This document shows, piece by piece, positions 1 through 10,341 of a stretch of DNA of 64,000 bases; within the stretch, counting starts at the first letter, position 1, and every line of letters begins with the position of its first letter. The DNA comes from Plasmopara viticola. Its lineage: Eukaryota; Oomycota; Peronosporomycetes; Peronosporales; Peronosporaceae. Location: assembly GCA_001695595.3 (NCBI GenBank), contig MBPM02000001.1, forward strand, positions 620,001 through 684,000, given 5' to 3'. The notes beneath the pieces were generated by a model. The model did not search any database and was not told the origin of the DNA. It saw nothing but the letters and a program-made list of their open reading frames with translations. A program made the position numbers and the translations under genes.

Positions 1-1794
1 CTTTGCTCTCCTTCTGTTGACTTTAGTCTATCACACTTCTCTCCAAGACTTGGCGGTTTCTTCCTCCTCACAAGAACAAAGAAGACCTTACATATATATT
101 GGATATGATTCAAAGTATGCAGCTGCATATGCTCTACAAAGTAATTTTTACCAGCACAGACCCCTCCTTTTTGAAATGGCTTACATCAAACTTTTTTATC
201 AAGTCAATATTTTAGAGTAAAGGCATTTGATACTCGGTATGCACCACTCGGGACCAGTCTATACGGCGCAATTTCAAGCCAAGCTTGTGTAGACTTTGTT
301 CTTTTAACTTGGCGTAACCGTTTCGAGCGAAGAACACCTGTTTCCAAGTAAATTTGACAAGCTTATGATGGCTATTTGGTACAATGCGGACAACACCATG
401 GTACGACGCTGACTGAATCAACGCGGATACAGTCTTAAGCTATTCTTTTAGCAGATCGAGCCTTTTTTACCCGTTTAAAATGCTTTGAGATTGTGGCACC
501 ATAGACTTGCCTTAGTTTCTTTCACCAGAATGTTCGGGGAAAATTTCTTAGTGTGCGCTAACATTTCAGTTTTCTAAATAGAATCAGTCAACATCAAGGT
601 TTATTAGTCGAATCAAGGCCAGGGTGTATGGGTTTCCCGCGCTCGGGTTACCGATACCGGGAAAAGTGGCTAATTTCAGCCTCGATTCAGAGTCCAGAAT
701 TTTTTTCTCTCTCGTCTTGACTAGATATCCCTTTTCGCCCACGTATTTTCGGGTTTGTAAAGTGAAGAAGCATGTGCTGCCTATCTATTTGGACTTACTT
801 TACTAGCTTCGCTGAATTTTGCATTTGATTCAGCATCTATTAAAAATCTATTGTATTGCTACAGCTCCAATAAGCTGGATGTTGCCCCTCAACTTTTTTG
901 GTACTGTGGGCTTGCAGTAAATGGTTGGAGCTCTGCCTCGCCGTTTTACAAGGCTCGCTCTTAGCCAAGCTTAGGTCAGAGTCAATGTTGTGGCTAGAAA
1001 TCTAGCCCACGCCTTTGACCAGGTCTCGGCACGGTCGCATTGTGTGGACCTGGCTTTTTACTGCTTTTGGATTCTCCACAACGGTGATCACTTTCATGGC
1101 TTATTAATTTGGTGCCACGCCTGCTGTAAACAAATAGCTACGCCATTCCCGCCGCACTAACACTAACTGCTTCTTACCCTGGCGTATTGCAAGGACGAAT
1201 AAACGCACATGATGCACATAATTGGGTGACAAAAATGCTTGTTTGCTTACGCTTAAGCTTCTCTCCGTTAAAGGTGCCATCTCAACTGAGGTAGTGTACG
1301 TAAGTGCTCATTCGCGTGCTCGATCTATAAGCTTTGCGACAGTCAGAGACTTTCACTGTTGCTCCGTCTGTAACAATGCGGCTATCACTGCTTTTTGACC
1401 TCTCTGATCCTCTCTCTTCTTTCTTTTCCGCAAAAATCTTCATACGCATCGCAAGCTTCTGCGTAAATCTTAGACGCTGACGTCATCGACGTAGAAACTC
1501 TATCGTCTTCTGTACGATGCCTTTCAGCAGAGAAATACCTCCATACGTGCGACGATCGCATCGAATCCTTGTGCAGCCAAATATTGCATCATTTTGAGAC
1601 CGTCAGCTTGTTCAGCCGTCTTGTATGCTTAAGGCATGTAAGCATAATGCTTCATCGTTGCAGAGAGTCAAAAGAATCATGTGGAAATAGACCAACCAGA
1701 AGCTCATATTTATCTCTTAAATACTCTTTTGAAGATGTGCATATAACACAATAATTATTAAGGACCCAACGAATTCCTTTAAATTACCCGACCA
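1..1794. other. Non-coding stretch, no gene seen
   Basis: Only short open frames without recognisable motifs or splice continuity are present. The last few hundred bases must include the promoter of the PAXBP1-like gene. I see no repeat or RNA gene here. Confidence 0.5.
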
Positions 1795-4014
1795 ATGTTT
1801 CGTAGTAAAAAAAAAAATCAAGGAGGCCGCAAGCGGCGTGACGTGGAGGTGGAGAGTAGAGATGAGGTTTCTGCTGCCGTGCACGATGTCGAGAAGCAAC
1901 CGACCGGTCCAATCTTACCACTCAGCACCTCTGAAGAGGTCGAGAGTGATCTGCATATGCTAGGAAACCTGCGTCGCAGTCGCTCTCGTCCCATTAGAAG
2001 TGCAATGACTTTTAGCTCCAAGTGTACACTTAACGGATCAAGCGGCAAATCTGGCCACACTGTTGATACTGCTGTCTTCTCCACAGAGACGATTGGATTG
2101 TTGAGCTTTGATGATGGTGAGCACCATGAGAAGCAGAAGAAGAGGAAGATGCGACCGAATTTGGTGGCATCGAGCACCGTAGACTTAGAGGTGGAAAAAG
2201 ATTTGCCGAATCAATACTCAGCGGAAATGTTGTCGTCGCTGCGGAGTGAGCAGAGTGTACAATTTGCTAGTCAGAGAAAGGAGCTGCTAGAAGACATAGA
2301 GATGCACGAGGTGGAGCGAGGAAGCGATGAAAGGAGTAAGGGGATGGAGGAAGAAGATGAAAATTTTATTGCACTCGAAGGAGAAAAGAAGAAGAAGCTT
2401 TACAGCAAGAGGCGAGTCACGTTTGGCAAAAATACGGATGATCCTGAGGTTCCAAAGACGACAGAAGTTGTAGAGGAAGTGTCGGCGGAGGAAGATGATG
2501 AGGATCAGACTAAGAGGTGGGAGGAAGAGCTGATGCGTCGTGGAGGACATCTCAAGTCAGTTGCGCCAGAGGCAAAGGAACGTTTCTCGCGAGACGGTCC
2601 TACAACATATCCAACGAGGAGAAAAGTGACGTGTGTGTCGCTAGGAAGTGTAATTAGTAAGCTGGAATCGAGTCTCAAGGCAACGACAGCGGAAGACGAA
2701 CGTGTCTCGGGCGAAGTCGTGCGCTCTAAAGCTGAGGCAGCGCTGATCAAGAAGACTTTGAAGCATCAACAAGAAGAGCTTCTTGCCAGCTGCGAAGAGT
2801 TTGAGTATTTTCAAGAAATTGAAGACTTTGTTAAGGGATTAAGCTTTTGTCTACGTGAGAAGCTTCCTGTGATTCAAGCAAAAGAACAAAAAATATTGGA
2901 TGAGCGCGTACGACGAGTAAAGACTTTACAGCAAGAAGAAAAGAACGGCATTAACAAAGAGTTAGGATTGTGGCTACACTCTGGAGTGCTGCAGCAAAGC
3001 GACATTTTTGGGTTGAATCACGTTGCTGAAATAGGCACTGCAGTCGAATCCTTAACTAACGATACACAGCATGCCGTACGCATGGACAAGTATCGACAGC
3101 ATTTCACTGAGACTTACGTAGCGGATCTATATCCAGAAGAGGAAGATTTGTTTGTTGATGCAATTGACGAAATAAATTCGCTTGAGCGGGTGTATGGAAA
3201 GTTTCAGGAGTGGAATGCTAAGTTTCCAGAAGTTTACAAAAGTACGTATTGCGAATTGGCACAAGAAAAGTTTTTTGCTCCGTACGTTTTGGCGGAGCTA
3301 CTGTACTGGGATCCACTGAGTGTGACAAGCGCTGAATCAAAGATCAAGTCGTTTGACGAATTTACTTGGTATCGTGTTCTTAGACAGCATGTACGCCAGT
3401 CGAGTGCTTGCGATACTGTGAATGGACCACTGCTTTATCAAATCCGGAATATTCTACTCACAAAGATTCGAGTTGCAGTATCGAGCTATTTTGATCCGTA
3501 CTCGAGCCTTCAAGTGCGCAGTTTGTCACAAGTGCTTGAAGAGATTAACCGACATGGTTTCTTTACTCACGTTACAGAAGCAGTGACGACGTTGGTCAAC
3601 ACTGCATTAGAAGCCTTTGTAAATGCAACTAAATGCACGATGCTTGTCGCCATCAATCAAAGTACAGCCACGGCTCACGAAGATGTCAACGTATTTGCCC
3701 ATTATCTGTTGGAGAGATTCAATACCCTTCAAGACAATCTTTTGACTTTGTTTGTCGGTCTGCCAAAAGGACCAATTGCTAGTGCTGGTTTCCGCTCTTT
3801 GCTCCAAGTACTCTACCAGCTCCTTGCGTACATCCGCTTTTGCCGCGAAATCGACAAGGTGCAGTTGATTGCTACGGCTACACAGGTGGTACGACAACTC
3901 TCTGGATCCTCTTACGTATATCAGATCTTGTCAGAACCTAAGCAGGAGCGCGAATTGAAACACATGATAGCGCTCTTCAAGCCCTATCTACCTAATTCCG
4001 ATCATCAAATGTAA
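1795..4014 (+). CDS. PAXBP1/GCFC-family protein
   Basis: This is a single uninterrupted frame of 739 residues. The N-terminus (MFRSKKKNQGGRKRR) is basic, like the MFRKARR start of animal PAXBP1. It is followed by a long acidic and low-complexity stretch to about residue 290 and a charged, probably coiled-coil segment to about 400. The GCFC domain follows at about 430-600, with the motif LYPEEEDLFVDAIDEI and the segment FAPYVLAELLYWDPL. The family (PAXBP1, GCFC2, TFIP11-related) is nuclear and tied to pre-mRNA splicing and spliceosome turnover; in vertebrates PAXBP1 also links Pax proteins to chromatin. A nuclear splicing role is inferred from the family only. The length is shorter than animal PAXBP1 (about 900), mostly in the N-terminal disordered part. 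No intron is needed. The start is the first ATG of the frame, and the N-terminal match supports it. Confidence 0.85.
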   Translation: MFRSKKKNQGGRKRRDVEVESRDEVSAAVHDVEKQPTGPILPLSTSEEVESDLHMLGNLRRSRSRPIRSAMTFSSKCTLNGSSGKSGHTVDTAVFSTETIGLLSFDDGEHHEKQKKRKMRPNLVASSTVDLEVEKDLPNQYSAEMLSSLRSEQSVQFASQRKELLEDIEMHEVERGSDERSKGMEEEDENFIALEGEKKKKLYSKRRVTFGKNTDDPEVPKTTEVVEEVSAEEDDEDQTKRWEEELMRRGGHLKSVAPEAKERFSRDGPTTYPTRRKVTCVSLGSVISKLESSLKATTAEDERVSGEVVRSKAEAALIKKTLKHQQEELLASCEEFEYFQEIEDFVKGLSFCLREKLPVIQAKEQKILDERVRRVKTLQQEEKNGINKELGLWLHSGVLQQSDIFGLNHVAEIGTAVESLTNDTQHAVRMDKYRQHFTETYVADLYPEEEDLFVDAIDEINSLERVYGKFQEWNAKFPEVYKSTYCELAQEKFFAPYVLAELLYWDPLSVTSAESKIKSFDEFTWYRVLRQHVRQSSACDTVNGPLLYQIRNILLTKIRVAVSSYFDPYSSLQVRSLSQVLEEINRHGFFTHVTEAVTTLVNTALEAFVNATKCTMLVAINQSTATAHEDVNVFAHYLLERFNTLQDNLLTLFVGLPKGPIASAGFRSLLQVLYQLLAYIRFCREIDKVQLIATATQVVRQLSGSSYVYQILSEPKQERELKHMIALFKPYLPNSDHQM

Positions 4015-5247
4015 TGAACATTACATCGACACGAAATACAGTTCACGCATCTTTCAACATGCCATTTAGCGGTTACGAGGTTCCTCGTATTCTGCCTAAT
4101 TTATCTTGTCCATCATTTCGGGTCGCGAAAGTTTGCAAAAGATGGATAGCAGCATTGTGAAAGACATGTAACTCGAGTCGTCAAACCAATCAACCGAGGA
4201 CGAGCAGCTAATCTCGACAATAGGGTTGCACAGCCGATTGACGCCGAAAGCGATGGGCGAGATAGTGGCACGCATCGAGTGTAAAACATATCGGATATCT
4301 TGACCAGAGTGATTCTAGTGTGATGTCGATGACGATCACAAGAAGTCTGTGAAGAACGTTTACACAACAGGCAACAGATATGCATTAGACATGATGACCG
4401 TGCCGGCAATACCGAAGTGCGAAGAAGTGGGCTGGTCAGATTAGTAACATGTCGATGTTGATGAGCGTCTAGTCAAAATTCCGCGTTTCTTCAAGCTGCG
4501 TTTTCAGTATCCCTTTTCTTCTATTTGCTGTATTTTCCAAGGGATTTTACATGTCCTCTACTTCAATATCAGGTTAGTGCCCAGACAGCTCAATCAACTT
4601 TATCGTTTCTTAAGCAGCCACTTGTTGTAGTGTTTCACACTGCCAGTGTTGGATCAAAACTTTTTAAGTCCACTGCCAGTTTTATGCTAGGACTTGAATG
4701 TTGCAGCCTACGGTGCCAGTTCTACGTGTCATATCAGGAAAGACTTGCACATTCCCTAGATTGCAGCGCTAGTGGTGAATTACCTCATATTAGAATAAGT
4801 CTAAACAAATGAAGCTGTTAAATCGGAAAGCCTTCCAAGAAACAGCTCGTGTTGATCAGGCCAGTTTCTGATTTGTCGCTTTTAAGAGCTATCGTTTTCA
4901 CTTGCTAGAGACATGCAGTAATCAAATGCATGTTGTCTTTAGGTTAGTCGTCTCGCGATAGTCCTGTAAGGTGTTGCTACAGTTGTCTGTTATAGTCGTG
5001 TGTTATAATGTGCAACCTTCTACCTTCCAACTATGCTCATTCCTGGACCTGCGTAATGTATCTTCGTTTCTTGACGAAGTAAACTTACGTTCGCTTCATA
5101 AACTTAGAGCTTTATAAATGGGATTTTTTTCTACCGAAAACTGATAAAATGTCGGTGTAAAGTTCGCAGAAACTGACCTTAAGTTTCCTTCACCGTTTTC
5201 TTATTCCTTACGTTCTATCTCCACGTCCGTATCAGCTATAATTCCTC
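4015..5247. other. Intergenic, possible decayed coding DNA
   Basis: No intact gene is visible. Around 4140-4440 the plus strand reads like broken coding sequence in shifting frames (for example SVKNVYTTGNRYALDMM) with several stops, but I cannot name a family. The 3' part holds the promoter and 5' UTR of ATG9. Confidence 0.35.
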
Positions 5248-7529
5248 ATGGACGAGTCCTTACTCGCCGCAAACGACCTCATGCACGCCGAGGAGGAGGA
5301 TGAATTGCTTTGGAACGAGCTTAAAGACGACCACCGCCCGCCTTCATTCGGTGGCCCTATTCGATCAGACTCGGCGCTAGGGGTTCACACACAGAGCTCG
5401 TCATCAGGAGTCCCACCGCTGCCGTCTTTGCGTGTGAACGTGCACCTTCCGGCCATATCAACCCTGTTCCACCAGCTGCTCGACACGGCCAAGGCAGCGC
5501 TGCATGGAGCTCAGCGCCAGACCAGTGAAGAAAAGGAGTCTTCACATGGCCACGCATCGCCGGTTCCCGATCGCTATGGAAACGTTGCCAATCTAGATGC
5601 ATTTCTGATCACGCTGTACAATTACTACTACCACAAGGGTTTCTGGTGCATTGTGGTAGTAGAACTCGTAAGTTTAGTGACTGGTCTATTTAGCGTCGCC
5701 CTCTCGAGCTTTTTGCTCGGTTGTGTGCAGTGGAAACCATTGCTTGAGTGTCATCGACACCCCAAGAGTGACGGCTGTGCCCAGGAGATGGAGCACTACA
5801 TTTCGTGTAGAGCTGACAATAATGGGTTTTGGGGCTTTCTTGGAGCGTTCTACTTTGCCATGTTTTTCGTTTATTGGATCGCACGAGCTATTCAGCTAAT
5901 AACGACACTACGAGACACGAGAGAAATGGAAGGTTTTTACCGCGAACGATTGCTTATTGATGCTCGACAAGTGCAGACCATAACATGGGATGAAGTTGTG
6001 ACCAGAGTGCTGGATCTTGTCAATGGTGCAAACAATCCGGTCAATATGCGGCGATTGTCGACGTACAAGCTGCAGATTGATCCAGCACTGTTGTCGTCCC
6101 CTCATGACTTTGCCAGACGAATCATGCGGCGTGATAATTATTTAATTGCTTTTTTGAATCACGCGTTATTTCAAAGCACGAATTTATTGCCACCGTCGTT
6201 GCAGTTTCTTTCCACGGCGCATGTCATGTGCTCGAGGAACTTAGAAGCGAATCTAAATATTTGTCTTATGGACCATATGTTTGATGCCGAGCTCAATCTG
6301 GCTTCGTCAGTCATATACAATGTCGAGATGTTGAAGAAAAGATTTGTTGTTGCTGGAGTTCTTAATTTTGTGCTAGCGCCGTTTATATTGCTGTATCGCT
6401 TGTCGCGGTTTTTCTTTTTGGCGGCTCAAGAGTGGCAAACGAACCACGTCTATTACTTTGGCACGCGGCGCTGGTCGGCATATGCCGTATGGCGGTTTCG
6501 AGAGTACAACGAACTCCCGCATGTTTTGGATGCTCGTATGGCACGCTCGTTCCCGCTTGCGGATCGATACCTTAATATGTTTCCAGCCGGCCCACTGGCA
6601 ATTATTGCTGGCGGAGTGTCATTTTGTGCAAGTTCGTTAATGGCTGTACTCCTTCTTGTGAGTCTTTTGGAAGAGTCAGTGCTACTACAAACGACGCTCT
6701 TTGGTCATGAGCTGCTGTGGTATTTGACCGTTTCGACGGGTCTGTTTGCGTTGTCGCGTTCATTTACGTCCTCAACGTCTCCTTTTTTGGTTAATGGCAA
6801 TTGTGAAGAAGCCATGATGCAGGTCGCTGCGGAGACGCACTACTTTCCAAAGGAATGGCGAGGCCATTGCCACTCGTTTGAGGTGCGAGAAGCGTTCACA
6901 GCACTCTTTCCTTACAAAGCCGTGTTGTTTGCAGAAGAGTGCGTGTCGGTCTTGCTAGCACCGTATATTCTGTGTGTATCTCTCCCTCGACTTTCTCGCG
7001 AAATATTACTCTTTCTGCGCTCGCATTCATTAGTGCACCCAAGTACGGGAGCCGTGTGCCGTTTTGCCGAGTTTGATTTCAAAGAGTATGGTAACGATGC
7101 CAAAATGGAGAGCTCATTTATCAATTTCAAGCAAAACCATCCAAAGTGGGTGGGTGCTCATGAAGGAGAGTCTCTCATGCAGCGTCTTGGTAAATTGAAA
7201 GAGGAAGAAATGGAAAAGTCATTGCGGATGGGAGACACAATGATGTACAGCAGCCACATGTCGTTGTCGCAGCAGCTGATGCAGTCTCAGGCCATACAAA
7301 ATGCAATGGGTGGCGGTCAAATGAGCGGATACGTTCCTCAGGACAACGAATTTTACTGGTTGGAAAAGGTAAGAAATGCTGGATAACCACCAAATTGTCG
7401 CCAACCTCTGATTACTTTTTGATTAATTTATAGCTGCATCAGCAGGATCGGTTGGGTGATTTGGAAATGAAAGAAATGAAAGGGAACCCTGCAGACAGTA
7501 CCTCTATATCGAGTCTTGGCTCCCCGTGA
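5248..7529 (+). CDS. ATG9: Autophagy protein 9 (lipid scramblase)
   Basis: Two exons, 5248-7368 and 7434-7529, are joined by a 65-nt intron (GTAAGA..TTATAG) in phase 0 to give 738 residues. ATG9 is the multispanning membrane protein of autophagosome precursor vesicles and scrambles lipids supplied by ATG2. The family signature is clear: YYYHKGFWCIVVVELV at about residue 125, the first hydrophobic span just after it, then NGFWGFLGAFYFAMFFVYW, the cytosolic block with REMEGFYRERL and the conserved TWDEVVTRV, then further membrane spans at about 370-390, 450-480 and 490-510. The core APG9 domain runs from about 120 to 620. The C-terminal tail is short, Met/Gln-rich and ends within exon 2 (LHQQDRLGDLEMKEMK). 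The N-terminal about 110 residues are acidic and disordered, as is usual. It is tail to tail with the POT1 homologue, 90 bp apart. Confidence 0.95.
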
Positions 7530-7619
7530 AGGTTAATTTATGCGGCTAATGAAATTTGTATTGATGCATTGCAATGTCATCGTTCTTGTTGCAAAGTAAA
7601 ACTCAACTTCTTGCTTTAA

Positions 7620-9457
7620 TCATGTACATCGAAGCATTGTGTTAAACAAGCGATATCGAACGGCTCTGTTAGGATCATTAGAATGTCCGGGTGGCAACGA
7701 GATTGAGTACGACTTGATACACAAATGCACAGCCTTTCCAACTTTAAGCAAAGCAGCACATCGCTTTTCCACTAGCATCCTGGAGCTTGTGCTTTTACTA
7801 AGATCACATGGAGGGATGCCATGTAAAAAGTGTTCCTACATTTCCATAAAATAGTAAGATCGAACAAATTTGTAACCTGGTGACAATTGAATGAAGAGAT
7901 GTACGTACCGCATCTTTGCCGTAGACAATAATGTTTATAGAGTCGCATCCTTCTTGCACAACCAAAGCAAAGGAATAAATGAACTCGCTGCTATCGCATG
8001 CTGTTGGCTTACATAGCTTGGTAATATCAGCAGGTCGAATGCTACGAACATGAGCGCAACAGTGATATTTCCGAGGAATTTGTGAGGAGTTGACGATTTC
8101 GCGCAATGATGTCACCGGGATATTCTTCAAAATATGGTCGGGAACGACCGTGACGACTTCTACTACACCACCCGTGGCAGCCGCTTGGTCCGAGCTACTA
8201 ACGCTCTCGTCCCTTAAAAAGAGGGCACAATTTTCGTCGCCACGCGCTGTTGTACCTGTGTTTGACCTGTTGATCAAGAGACGTCGTTGTACGTCGAGCG
8301 CAAATTCAGGAACTAATACAAACGATGTCACCTCCCGGAACCGTAAAATTTCTTTTGATCCAGACACAGCAGCAGCTCCAGGTGAAGGCTCGTCGATGCC
8401 AACTGCCAAATTGCGAAAGCGGCACCACTTTGTGAGCATTTCGTCGACAAATCCCATTTCATGTACGACGGGCCAACAAGATGCCATGATCACCTCTTTA
8501 AGTAATCCATAAGCTGGGAAACAAACACTTCTATCTTGCAACGCTTGTACTAAAGCTCGATCAGATTCCGCTGCATTGCCCGAACCATCCCAAACTATTA
8601 AGCGAGTAGGCACTTCGCTGTCCTCTACATGCAAAACTCGCACCACCAGGTCGATAAAACTTTCAGCGTTGTTTAATTCAGATAGGAACTTTGGTGCAAG
8701 AGGACATCCCTGAGGTAAAGTATCATCGTTGGCTATGCTCTTTTTTGCCCAATTGCTTGACAACATTCGACGTGCTTTTCAGTCAACAAGTCATGCACAA
8801 ACTCGTCGTTAGCACATGAACGTACATCAATTCTCGCGTTCGACGCTCGTCAGAAAGCTCAAATGTCCATGTGTCCGAATTAGTAAGCTGTTCAAGCTCT
8901 CCACTTGCCCGTTGTCGAAGAACAAGATGCCGCGTTGCGCGGTGTCTGCCCATTAAAACTCAGCGTAAGCCATTTTATAGTTGTAAATACATTAAGATGC
9001 GCTTAATCTTTGCGACGTACAGACTGAGACCTTGGACTCTATCTCGGAATTGCTGAATTTTCACTTTGTGCAAGCGAATGATGTCACCAACGAACTATAA
9101 AAAAGTGAGCTCTTACCACCTGGAGTATTGAATTTGTGCATTGGTGTACCTTAATTTTTGGCATTTTCGCGATCGTAGGATAGAAGATATTAATTTGGAT
9201 CGCTGCTGCTCGCGTGGGACAGCTTTCATCAGTAACACTTATAGTCATCTACCCGATTCAACATATAGCACTGTTAAAGTGTTGTCAGTGTGCACTCGCA
9301 GTAAAAACAATGGACATACACAGAAATCACGTCCACTGGTTTTCTTGGGAAGCGTCATGTTGACGACAACACCGTACAGATCGGCATACCCATCCACCAA
9401 TTCGGATAGAAGCGAGTACCGATAAGCTGGCGATGTTTCTTTTGCCTGCTCAAGCAT
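7620..9457 (-). CDS. POT1: Protection of telomeres 1 (POT1) homologue
   Basis: Six exons on the minus strand give 507 residues: 9457-9320, 9248-9150, 9094-8991, 8945-8826, 8755-7909 and 7835-7620. The phases of all introns agree. The N-terminal OB fold shows YRYSLLSELVDGYADLYGVVV and, across introns 1 and 2, DFC/MTISVTDES and FVGDIIRLHKVKIQ. These parallel the human segments NQLKGGTIVNVYGVV, DYCSVVTIVDQT and NGDIVRFHRLKIQ. Exon 5 gives ELINWA (human ALRVWA) and the second OB start RLIVWDGSG (human LKVWDGT). The C-terminal half has YHCCAHVRSI and ends IPPCDLSKS..YRLFNTML. POT1 binds the single-stranded G-rich telomere overhang. The third intron is the least certain: 8990-8946 is 45 nt, and an alternative donor is possible. 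Known POT1 proteins are about 470-640 residues. Confidence 0.85.
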
Positions 9458-9649
9458 TCTTTTTCCATGTTTGACTTTCTGCTCCAGAAAATTCTCTTAA
9501 ATGTCTAGAATACGATTTCAATGGTCATTATCGACAACCTTTCTTGGTAAGGCCTCATTATGGATGAGAGCTTGCCTCGTTAAAGCTTCTGTACAACAGA
9601 CAACGGCTTTCAACGAATGAACACATTTCTTCTGGTATTACCAACCTGC

Positions 9650-10341
9650 ATGCAGATCTCTTGTTGTGATACTTTTGGATGGAAGGTATCGCAGTTGATC
9701 TGACTCGGGTAGACGCTGCGGTTCCTCGTACACGACTTCAATTAACAAACTATGCGGGAAAGTAAACAACCGTGGTTGTCTATCCAGTGTTTTCTTTAGC
9801 ACGTTTCTTTCGGCAACGACTACACATTGCACGCGTTCTTCGGTTTCTACTCCAGCCTCCCATTCAAGCGCCACAAGCCCCTGTCCACTAATCCGAACTT
9901 TGTACTACACCATCGACAAGCCCGTGTTAGTCTTTTCAATAGGCAAAGTCCAAACTCCTTTTGTAACTTGCGTGACGTTTTAGAAACTGCATCTTGTTCG
10001 CCCATTTGTCGTAAAAGAACACTAAGCACGTTTCAAATGTCGTGCGTGCGCCGTCAGAATCAAAGGTTAAGGATTTGATTACAACTGAAAATCGTTGGGA
10101 AGTGCTAGACAAGGAATTCGCATGAAAGGATATGGTTTTCGACAAGAATGGCAACAATGTGCGATGCGTCAAGCCCACACGGACCCACACCTGGGCCAAA
10201 TGCACCTAGCTCACCACCAGCTGGAGATGCAGCAGAATTATCGTTTGGTAGCGAGGACAATGACTGCAACGGATATGCGCGTTTGACTGCGCCACTAATA
10301 ACGTGGCCATCGCACATTTTTTCCACTTTTTGTAAATACAC
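9650..10341 (-). CDS. Unidentified multi-exon gene
   Basis: Three coding-like segments follow one another on the minus strand. The first starts at ATG 10341 (MYLQKVEKMCDGHVISGAV). The second, about 10060-10000, reads TSQRFSVVIKSLTFDSDG. The third, about 9912-9653, reads YKVRISGQGLVALEWEAG and continues to SITTRDLHA before a GT. A phase-consistent path uses a donor near 10187 and an acceptor at the TGTCTAG ending near 10064, then a second intron with a CTAAC branch-like motif about 20 nt before GTGTAG. Exon borders and the 3' end are uncertain. I do not recognise the family; the sequence alternates beta-strand-like hydrophobics and has no membrane span. It lies 190 bp upstream of POT1 on the same strand but is separate, since POT1 begins with its own ATG. 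Confidence 0.4.

Noticed and set aside
8090..8512. Open frame of 140 codons on the plus strand
   Set aside because: Shadow of POT1 exon 5 on the opposite strand.
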